Positions 36,986 to 42,715 of a stretch of 64,000 bases of DNA are shown here, one piece after another. This DNA is from a virus. Position 1 is the first letter of the stretch, and each line of letters opens with the position of its first letter. The notes beneath the pieces are model-generated. The model was not told the origin of the DNA and did no database searches. It saw only the letters and a program-made list of their open reading frames with translations. The stretch spans positions 1 through 64,000 of the IMG/VR virus record IMGVR_UViG_3300005289_000003, one strand, 5' to 3'. The position numbers were made by a program, and so were the translations under genes.

Positions 36986-37059
36986 GGGTGTGTAGCTCAG
37001 TTGGTTAGAGCATTCGGCCGATAACCGAAAGGTCGGGGGTTCAATTCCTCCCACACCTA
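36986..37059 (+). tRNA. tRNA-Ile (GAT), C33
   Basis: Acceptor GGGTGTG/CACACCT, stem TTCGG/CCGAA, loop CCGATAA, so position 33 is C instead of the near-universal U. T arm GGGGG-TTCAATT-CCTCC. Confidence 0.8.
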
Positions 37060-37061
37060 CG

Positions 37062-37204
37062 CTGTCATTCCGGGGTTTCCTCAGCCGGAATATTAAGTCA
37101 CATGTACTCTTCCGGAAATGGTTTTGGCTTAGCACCATACTAGACCGGAACGGTTGGGCAAAGGCAGAGAGCTAAGCCGATCGCCTTTCAAGCATGTGAG
37201 ACAG
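37062..37204 (+). ncRNA. Nested stem-closed RNA before tRNA-Glu
   Basis: CTGTC/GACAG, then TCACATG/CATGTGA, then GGCTTAGC/GCTAAGCC nested inside, plus TTCCGG/CCGGAA. Ends 4 nt before the tRNA. Confidence 0.6.
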
Positions 37205-37208
37205 TTAA

Positions 37209-37280
37209 GGCCCTATCTTCCAGCGGTTAGGAAGCGAGGTTTTCACCCTCGTAACCGGGGTTCGACTCCCCGTAGGGTCA
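37209..37280 (+). tRNA. tRNA-Glu (TTC)
   Basis: Acceptor GGCCCTA/TAGGGTC, anticodon loop TTTTCAC, T arm CGGGG-TTCGACT-CCCCG. Confidence 0.9.
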
Positions 37281-37285
37281 CGAGT

Positions 37286-37450
37286 CGCAAAGAGGCATGA
37301 TGCCTAGAGAGATTCTAGGATGGGTTCGATGGTGTCTTACCTTGTGAAACAAACTCTTTGTGGCTCTCTTCTAGATGGTGACTAGAAGAAGCGGCACCTT
37401 CGGGTCTGGCTAGGGGTGCAAGAAGCCCCAGGGGTTGCCGCCCCTGGGGT
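37286..37450 (+). ncRNA. Two stem-closed RNAs before tRNA-Leu
   Basis: CGCAAAGAG/CTCTTTGTG (37286-37362) and GCCCCAGGGG/CCCCTGGGGT (37425-37450). The second ends 2 nt before the tRNA. Confidence 0.55.
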
Positions 37451-37452
37451 GA

Positions 37453-37526
37453 GCCCACATATCCCAATTGGTAGAGGAGACGGATTCAAACTCCGTATGT
37501 TGTCAGTTCAAATCTGACTGTGGGTA
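37453..37526 (+). tRNA. tRNA-Leu (CAA), short variable loop
   Basis: Acceptor GCCCACA/TGTGGGT, anticodon loop TTCAAAC, T arm GTCAG-TTCAAAT-CTGAC. It has a 5-nt variable loop, whereas bacterial tRNA-Leu normally has a long arm. Confidence 0.75.
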
Positions 37527-37554
37527 CGTCGTCTCTGACTGTGGGTACGTCGTC
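37513..37554 (+). repeat. 21-bp tandem duplication at tRNA-Leu 3' end
   Basis: The 21 bases 37513-37533 (from TCTGACTGTGGG to ACGTCGTC) are repeated exactly at 37534-37554. The unit covers the 3' half of the T arm, the acceptor strand and the trailer. Confidence 0.9.
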
Positions 37555-37669
37555 ATGGTGGCCATACTGCTTCACCCGAATAACCAGCGCTGGTGTCGCT
37601 TGTCGGTACCGGCTGGACTTGTCCAGTTCACAAGCGGCAGGGTGTGTAAGGCGGAGCAACCACCATGAC
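37552..37669 (+). ncRNA. Stem-closed RNA before tRNA-Cys
   Basis: GTCATGGTGG/CCACCATGAC, 10 bp, enclosing about 100 nt; ends 7 nt before tRNA-Cys. Confidence 0.55.
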
Positions 37670-37676
37670 GTCTTAT

Positions 37677-37747
37677 GGCTACGTACGCAATTGGTTAGCG
37701 AGACGTCTGCAAAACGTCGTAAGCCGGTTCGATTCCGGCCGTAGCTT
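37677..37747 (+). tRNA. tRNA-Cys (GCA)
   Basis: Acceptor GGCTACG/CGTAGCT, anticodon loop CTGCAAA, T arm GCCGG-TTCGATT-CCGGC. Confidence 0.9.
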
Positions 37748-37750
37748 CGT

Positions 37751-37848
37751 GGGGTATAGCTTAAGTAATTGACATTGCCTGCCAGCAATCGAGATGAAAT
37801 GGCTAGACGTTGGCAGACGTTCCGATGCCTCAGAAACATCGGTGCCCC
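37751..37848 (+). ncRNA. Possible tRNA-like RNA 3
   Basis: Starts 3 nt after tRNA-Cys. GGGGTA/TGCCCC ends, ATTGC/GCAAT arm, and CCGATG/CATCGG in the T-arm position but without a T loop. It could be a decayed tRNA or a relative of the copies at 26613 and 28486. Confidence 0.4.
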
Positions 37849-37882
37849 GTTAAACTCCTGTTGGACCCAGGAGAGCAAGAAG

Positions 37883-37910
37883 CCCCATAGGAGTTCCAGC
37901 CCCTATGGGG
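37883..37910 (+). ncRNA. Leader hairpin of tRNA-Leu (TAG)
   Basis: CCCCATAGG/CCTATGGGG, 9 bp, 10-nt loop; ends 4 nt before the tRNA. Confidence 0.5.
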
Positions 37911-37914
37911 TCAC

Positions 37915-37997
37915 GCCCGTGTGGTGGAATTTGGTATACACGCTAGCCTTAGGAGCTAGTGCCGAAAGGTTTGCAGGTTCGAATCCTGTCACGGGTA
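37915..37997 (+). tRNA. tRNA-Leu (TAG)
   Basis: Class II. Acceptor GCCCGTG/CACGGGT, anticodon loop CTTAGGA, variable arm TGCCGAAAGGTTT, T arm GCAGG-TTCGAAT-CCTGT. Confidence 0.9.
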
Positions 37998-38048
37998 CTT
38001 CCGCCAGAGTGCGGATATAGGGAACTAGATAAGAAAGGAGGAAAAAAT

Positions 38049-38318
38049 ATGGGTGCCAAGAAGCGCATCAACAAGTCACACCCTTCGCATGATCGCAGGT
38101 CCCGAAGCATCGCCCGTGGGCTGGTTCGGAAGAAGGCCCGTAGTGAGGCTCAGAAGGCCGCAGAGCGACGCAACAGGGCACGTGGCTACTCGGCATGGGA
38201 TGTGGCCAAGGCACGGCGTACGGCCCGTCTAGGGCGCATCCTGACACCAGAGCAACGGAAGATGCTCACAGACCAGGGTTACAGCGCAGAGACAGGCAAG
38301 AAGACAACTTCAAAGTAA
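38049..38318 (+). CDS. Highly basic small protein
   Basis: 89 aa; ATG after AAAGGAGGAAAAAAT. Lys/Arg/Ala-rich (AKKRINKSHPSHDRRSRSIARG, EAQKAAERRNRARGY), so probably binds nucleic acid. Last gene of the tRNA array, followed by a terminator. Confidence 0.8.
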   Translation: MGAKKRINKSHPSHDRRSRSIARGLVRKKARSEAQKAAERRNRARGYSAWDVAKARRTARLGRILTPEQRKMLTDQGYSAETGKKTTSK

Positions 38319-38331
38319 GGACCACACGAAG

Positions 38332-38366
38332 AAGCCGGTAGCCCATGGGGAGCTACCGGCTTTCTT
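38332..38366 (+). terminator. Terminator of the tRNA array
   Basis: AAGCCGGTAGC/GCTACCGGCTT, 11 bp, then TCTTTGTTCTTT. Confidence 0.9.
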
Positions 38367-38397
38367 TGTTCTTTGAGAATTGAGGAATTGAAAAAGA

Positions 38398-39402
38398 ATG
38401 ATTAGCAAGGTTGAGTTCAAGACAGGGGATATGGGCCGCCCGGTGTTCCCCGTACCCATCTTCGGAGAGTACGACGAAGACAACGTGCGGACCATCAAGA
38501 TGGAGATCACACCTTCCATCGCTCGTATCCTGCTGACAAAGAACATCGGCAACAGGAACGTTTCGGAAGACTACATCAACGAGTACGCCGGACGTATCTC
38601 GCGTGGTGAGTGGTGGTTGAACGGTGCAGCCATCAAGATTGCTTGGAATGGCAGATTGTTGGACGGGCAGACCCGTCTAGAGGCTGTCATCAAGGCTGGT
38701 CTTCCCATCACCACCATGGTTACCTACGGACTCCACCCGGAATCCCAGATGACCATGGACATGGGCAAGAAGCGTTCTCAGGCAGACGTCCTGAGGATGC
38801 ACGGTTTCACGGACACCATTCGGTTGGCCGCTCTCATCAACATTGTCATGCGGTACAAGGATGGCAAGTTGATTCCGGGGCACCGTGCCGCGCGGTACTC
38901 GGAAGGTCAGATCCTGGACTTTGCCAACCAGAACAAGACCCTTCTGTACAACGCGCTTTCCCACTCATGGACCTTCAACAGTAAGGTTCCCATGGCCATC
39001 GTTTCCGCTGCTGCTGCGGCGTGGTACATCATGGCCGAGAAGAACATGCAAGACCTGGATTCCTTCTGGACCAGACTCATCACAGGTGAACACCAGATTG
39101 ACCGTGATCCGGTTTGGGTCCTACGGGAGCGGATTGCCAAGGGTGCCAAGCTTGCGGGTGGAGGCAAGGGAAAGCTCCCCTCCTACCTTCAGGTGGCGCT
39201 CACCCTCAAGGCTTTCAGGTATCACATCATCGGCCGTCCGATTTCCTACCTCAGGTGGGATCCGGAAACGGAACCCTTCCCCGAAGTCACCGTGTCCGTG
39301 GGAGATGACGACGGTTTCGACAGTGCGGAAGACCAGACGAACGCGGTCATTCTGAACGAGACTGACGAATTCGACATTCCCGACGACACACCTAGGGACT
39401 AA
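38398..39402 (+). CDS. ParB/sulfiredoxin-fold protein
   Basis: 334 aa. Residues about 45-110 resemble the ParB nuclease-like fold: YINEYAGRISRGEWWLNGAAIKIAWNGRLLDGQTRLEAVIKAGLPI, where GQTRLEA replaces the GxxRxxA box. The C-terminal 200 residues are helical with an acidic tail. Similar phage proteins occur near replication genes. Ribosome site GAGGAATTG is 12 nt upstream. Confidence 0.7.
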   Translation: MISKVEFKTGDMGRPVFPVPIFGEYDEDNVRTIKMEITPSIARILLTKNIGNRNVSEDYINEYAGRISRGEWWLNGAAIKIAWNGRLLDGQTRLEAVIKAGLPITTMVTYGLHPESQMTMDMGKKRSQADVLRMHGFTDTIRLAALINIVMRYKDGKLIPGHRAARYSEGQILDFANQNKTLLYNALSHSWTFNSKVPMAIVSAAAAAWYIMAEKNMQDLDSFWTRLITGEHQIDRDPVWVLRERIAKGAKLAGGGKGKLPSYLQVALTLKAFRYHIIGRPISYLRWDPETEPFPEVTVSVGDDDGFDSAEDQTNAVILNETDEFDIPDDTPRD

Positions 39403-39405
39403 TAC

Positions 39406-39762
39406 ATGCCACAACACCAATACGTTATTGACCCACGTACCGGTGAAGTGGACATGGCTGCATACGAAGCAGAAGGCCACAAAGGCTCACTCTGCTTCGT
39501 GTGTGGCGCCCACGTCTGTGCAGCCTCCTGCACGTCTCACAGAGGCAGGCTGATACCGCTAGACGTAGCCCAGTGTCGTGGGGCGGAAACTACCTTCTTT
39601 GTCGTCTACGAAGCTTCTACCTACACGTCTCTTTCTTTCCACCTTTCGAAGGTAGGGGCGCAGAGCTACGTTTCAAAGCGGCTAGAGAAGGATCGTTCTA
39701 GCGGTAAGGTTCACCAATACGTAGACCCCTACCCGATCGTAGAGGAGCCGCTATGTCTCTAG
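39406..39762 (+). CDS. Hypothetical protein with CxxC-CxxxC
   Basis: 118 aa; LCFVCGAHVCAASCTSH at about residues 28-44 looks like a zinc knuckle; the rest is beta-rich. Starts 4 bp after the ParB-like gene. Function unknown. Confidence 0.7.
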   Translation: MPQHQYVIDPRTGEVDMAAYEAEGHKGSLCFVCGAHVCAASCTSHRGRLIPLDVAQCRGAETTFFVVYEASTYTSLSFHLSKVGAQSYVSKRLEKDRSSGKVHQYVDPYPIVEEPLCL

Positions 39763-39950
39763 GTTCGACAGGGGTCGGTTATAAGATCCTGTTGTTTGTT
39801 GTCAGGGCTAACTTCCTGATGACTGATCTATATGACAACATTATGCGTATCCTCTTCGGTACAGAAGCTTTTGATGACGCGCAAATGAGGGTTTACAATG
39901 AGCGCGTCAAGAGAGAGCAAGAGGAAGAAGGGGAGGATGCCACGGGGTAA
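39753..39950 (+). CDS. Small hypothetical protein
   Basis: 65 aa. Hydrophobic N-terminal half (YKILLFVVRANFLMTDL) then an acidic helix. Overlaps both neighbours. Function unknown. Confidence 0.6.
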   Translation: MSLGSTGVGYKILLFVVRANFLMTDLYDNIMRILFGTEAFDDAQMRVYNERVKREQEEEGEDATG

Positions 39951-40182
39951 GGGCAAGCAGGGTCGGGAGGGCCGTAGGCTTAAAGCTGAGAGCCTGAGAG
40001 TCCTTAGGGAGTCCCGTAGCCTAGGTGAGCAACTGGATTTGCTAGACGCTCGCCTAGGGCCTAACAGAGGGGCATCACGGGAGCGCCAGCGTCTCCTATA
40101 TGAGTCGGCAGCTAGGAACAATGACCGTGCTCAACAAGAGGCAAAGGACTTTTCGATGATTGGCCGGAAGAGACGAAAGTAG
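39937..40182 (+). CDS. Basic helical protein
   Basis: 81 aa; the ATG at 39937 with AAGGGGAGG is chosen. Lys/Arg/Gly N-terminus (PRGKGKQGREGRR) then a long charged helix. Probably nucleic-acid associated. Confidence 0.65.
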   Translation: MPRGKGKQGREGRRLKAESLRVLRESRSLGEQLDLLDARLGPNRGASRERQRLLYESAARNNDRAQQEAKDFSMIGRKRRK

Positions 40183-40189
40183 GTTCTCG

Positions 40190-40498
40190 ATGGATAGAGA
40201 GCAGGTTTCATTTTTTCTGGATTCGCAAGCATTGAGAAATTATGAACCGCTCTCTATCCAGAGAGTAGTAACTGATATTCTTTGTGGCGACTTTGACAAT
40301 CAACTAGATCTAATAACGGCCACCATTGCGAGACGCAAACACATTCTTTTGATTGCACCTAAAATGCGCCGTATCGTCCTACGGCGGGCAGTTGTACTGA
40401 AGAGAACCGGTAGGAAGGTTAACGGGGTTGAGGCTGGTAAGAACCCAGAAGGCACAACAGCGGCAACAAATCGCACTAGAACTTTCACAAATACGTGA
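40190..40498 (+). CDS. Hypothetical protein
   Basis: 102 aa; ATG 7 bp after the previous stop. Alpha/beta start (VSFFLDSQALRNYEPLSIQRVVTDIL) and basic C-terminus. Function unknown. Confidence 0.65.
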   Translation: MDREQVSFFLDSQALRNYEPLSIQRVVTDILCGDFDNQLDLITATIARRKHILLIAPKMRRIVLRRAVVLKRTGRKVNGVEAGKNPEGTTAATNRTRTFTNT

Positions 40499-40892
40499 CC
40501 AAATTGCAGACCTGAAGAAGCAAGAAGCAGAGCTTCAAGCTTCATTGTTGTCAATGACGGGGCCTGAGGAAGTCATTGCCCTAAGCCCTACCCGTTCTCT
40601 TCTTCGTGTGGATCCTGAAGCCAAAGACGAAATTGATGACTCAACCCTTAAGCACTTGGTAGATGATAAGACTTGGGAAGCTATCACTATCAGGGTGCTT
40701 GACCACAAAGCGCTTTCCCTTGCAATCCGGACAGGGGTTGTACAACCGGGTATAGTCGCGGAAGCCACGGTCAAAAAGGAACCGAAGGCTTCCCACTTCC
40801 GGGCGGTACGACATGATGAAACTAAGGATTCAGGGGAAGGTAAAGAGGGAAAGACAACACAGAGAAAAAGAACTAGAGCGCTATCTAATTGA
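40428..40892 (+). CDS. Coiled-coil protein
   Basis: 154 aa from TTG 40428, with AGGAAGG 8-14 nt upstream. Residues 8-45 form a glutamine-rich coiled coil (RQQIALELSQIRDQIADLKKQ). A folded middle follows, then a charged tail. Overlaps the previous gene by 71 bp, so the start is uncertain. Confidence 0.6.
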   Translation: MRLVRTQKAQQRQQIALELSQIRDQIADLKKQEAELQASLLSMTGPEEVIALSPTRSLLRVDPEAKDEIDDSTLKHLVDDKTWEAITIRVLDHKALSLAIRTGVVQPGIVAEATVKKEPKASHFRAVRHDETKDSGEGKEGKTTQRKRTRALSN

Positions 40893-40971
40893 GCGGTTTC
40901 CGGGTTATACTCTTGAAACAATTCATATTGTGATGAGGAAAGCTAGGGAGACGTATGCGCTTGGACTATAG
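40813..40971 (+). CDS. Possible overlapping small gene
   Basis: 52 aa, basic and helical (KLRIQGKVKRERQHREKELER). It spans the gap between the coiled-coil gene and the gene at 40955, overlapping both. No clear ribosome site. Confidence 0.35.
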   Translation: MMKLRIQGKVKRERQHREKELERYLIERFPGYTLETIHIVMRKARETYALGL

Positions 40972-41146
40972 TTACACAGCGGAAAAAGGCTTCACGGTTG
41001 CCGAACTAAGGGAATTCGTGAACGCTCTTGATGGGCTCCCTGGTGACTACATTATCCGTGGGGAAAAGGAACTCAAGTTCGATTTCAATGCGGCGGGTGG
41101 CCGTATAGTTAGATTGACTGCTGTTCCACCACCCAAGCCTGTATGA
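40955..41146 (+). CDS. Small hypothetical protein
   Basis: 63 aa; ATG after AGGGAGACGT. FTVAELREFVNALDGLPGDYIIRGE is a short alpha/beta unit with acidic residues also found in actinophage proteins of this size. Function unknown. Confidence 0.65.
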   Translation: MRLDYSYTAEKGFTVAELREFVNALDGLPGDYIIRGEKELKFDFNAAGGRIVRLTAVPPPKPV

Positions 41147-41232
41147 TATGCCTTTGCTATTGTTGCCTCTTTGACATTGCCAAGCCAAAGAGACGTGTGA
41201 TTAGACCTAAAGTCAAGCAAAGGAAGAAGTGA
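41143..41232 (+). CDS. CxCxCC microprotein
   Basis: 29 aa: MICLCYCCLFDIAKPKRRV then a basic tail. ATG overlaps the upstream TGA. The CYCCLFDI start matches CICCLFGDF (29821) and CYCCFIGDF (30170), so this is probably an outlying member of the microprotein family lacking the second Cys pair. Confidence 0.5.
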   Translation: MICLCYCCLFDIAKPKRRVIRPKVKQRKK

Positions 41233-41236
41233 CTGA

Positions 41237-41905
41237 GTGGCAATCAGGGCCGGTATCCTTGGGTCAAAACAAGCCGTAAAGAAAGCTGCCGCAAAAGGCG
41301 GTGGTGGGGATTTCGCGCAAATCCTTAAAGGCGATGGCGACACTTGGAAGGTTCGATTCCTGATCGAACCTGAAAATTGGCTTGAATACTTTGAGCACTA
41401 CTACGATGGCAAATACGTTGTGTGTGATGATGAAGTCTGCCCGGCTTGTGACGATGGCGTACGGCGTAGCCAACGCTTCCTAGTCCCTGTCTTGATGGTG
41501 GACGACAGTAAGGTTGCTTGCATCAAGCTTGCCAAGACTGCCTATTCAGCCTTGGAGCGCAAGTACCAGCGATACGACACCATGACCGATCGGGATTATG
41601 AAATCACCCGACACGGCACGGGACAGAATGACACAGAATACGAAGTAGAACCGGGTGACCCCATTAAGGTCAACCTCTCTCGGTTCAAGCCTCCTTCTCC
41701 TCACAAGACGTGGGAGGCTTACGTATTCTCCTTTATCAAGGCCATGGTTGATTCAGCGGCCAATGCGGACATTGATGATGACGATGATGAAGAAGATGAG
41801 GAAACACCAGCAGTAAAGAAGCGGCCGGTTGCTGCCAAGGCCACAGTAAAAAAGACGATTGCAGCAAAGAAGCCAAGCACCAACGTCATTCGTCGCTCAC
41901 GCTGA
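41237..41905 (+). CDS. Single-stranded DNA-binding protein-like
   Basis: 222 aa. WKVRFLIEPENWLEYFEHYYDGKYVVCDDEVCPACDDG with a zinc-like Cys group, then RRSQRFLVPVLMVDDSKVACIKLAKTAYSALERKYQRYDTMTDRDYEITRHG resembles phage gp32/gp2.5-type ssDNA-binding OB proteins. It ends with an acidic stretch and then a Lys/Ala-rich tail. Located before DNA polymerase. Family assignment is by pattern. Confidence 0.7.
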   Translation: MAIRAGILGSKQAVKKAAAKGGGGDFAQILKGDGDTWKVRFLIEPENWLEYFEHYYDGKYVVCDDEVCPACDDGVRRSQRFLVPVLMVDDSKVACIKLAKTAYSALERKYQRYDTMTDRDYEITRHGTGQNDTEYEVEPGDPIKVNLSRFKPPSPHKTWEAYVFSFIKAMVDSAANADIDDDDDEEDEETPAVKKRPVAAKATVKKTIAAKKPSTNVIRRSR

Positions 41906-41917
41906 AAGGCTCTCTGA

Positions 41918-42652
41918 ATGCCTAAGGGTCCGAAGTCAGAAGTTTCTAGTACTGGTGCGGTTCTTCTAGAGGCTTTGAGAGCCTATATTGAAGAGGAGTT
42001 CGGAGAGGAAAGCGACGAAACCGGTAAGGTCATTGACGGGGTTTCTTCGGAGAAGCTTGGCTTTGAACAACTCAAGGCGCTTTCTCTGGTAGAGCTACGG
42101 GCATGGGCCAAGGAAGCCGGATTCACCGCTAGTAATAAGAAAGCGGATATCCTCAACTGGGCACAGCAACAGGAGACTTCTTCTGATGAGGAAGAGTCTG
42201 ATGAGGATGTAGACGAAGACGAGGATGACGAGGAAGACACCGAAGAAGACGACTCTGACGACGAAGACGAAACTTCGGAGGAAGAGACCGAACTACGGGA
42301 AGAGCTAGAAGAGCTTGGCCCGGTAGACCTACGCAAGCGGGCACGGGAGAACGACAAGTCTCTCAAGCTTGCAGAGCTAAAGGAAAAGAGCAATGAAGAG
42401 CTAATCGAACTGATTGTCAGTCAGGAGATTAGTTCTGAAGAAGAAGACGAAGATGACGAAGAGTCGGACGATGAAGACGACGACGATTCAGGCATCGATC
42501 CCAAGGAAATGATGGACAAGAAGATTTGGCCGATGCCACGTCTTCACAAGTTCGCAGAAGAGAACGGTGTAGCGATTCCGGCCAAGGTGAAAAACAACCG
42601 GTCGGCAATCGTAGAGCTTCTGACTGAAGCTCTAGGGGAAGATGACGAGTAG
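41918..42652 (+). CDS. Acidic protein with SAP/LEM-like repeats
   Basis: 244 aa. Three short helix-extended-helix units (LKALSLVELRAWAKEAGF, LGPVDLRKRARENDKSL, MPRLHKFAEENGVAIPAK) joined by very acidic Asp/Glu/Ser linkers. SAP-like units bind DNA; the linkers may mimic DNA. Gene between the SSB-like protein and DNA polymerase. Confidence 0.7.
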   Translation: MPKGPKSEVSSTGAVLLEALRAYIEEEFGEESDETGKVIDGVSSEKLGFEQLKALSLVELRAWAKEAGFTASNKKADILNWAQQQETSSDEEESDEDVDEDEDDEEDTEEDDSDDEDETSEEETELREELEELGPVDLRKRARENDKSLKLAELKEKSNEELIELIVSQEISSEEEDEDDEESDDEDDDDSGIDPKEMMDKKIWPMPRLHKFAEENGVAIPAKVKNNRSAIVELLTEALGEDDE

Positions 42653-42666
42653 CCAGACATAGAGAA

Positions 42667-42697
42667 GGGGCCACGGTTCTTTGCCGTGGCCCCTTTT
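42667..42697 (+). terminator. Rho-independent terminator
   Basis: GGGGCCACGG/CCGTGGCCCC with a 7-nt loop, then TTTT. Confidence 0.9.
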
Positions 42698-42715
42698 CGT
42701 GTTTGTGGAGAACCT

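Noticed and set aside
38398-39402. Antisense frames of 80-156 codons inside the ParB-like gene
   Set aside because: GC-codon shadows with no ribosome sites; the rightward frame has coherent domain structure.
41983-42393. 136-codon Ser-rich frame opposite the acidic gene
   Set aside because: Simple shadow of Asp/Glu codons on the complementary strand.
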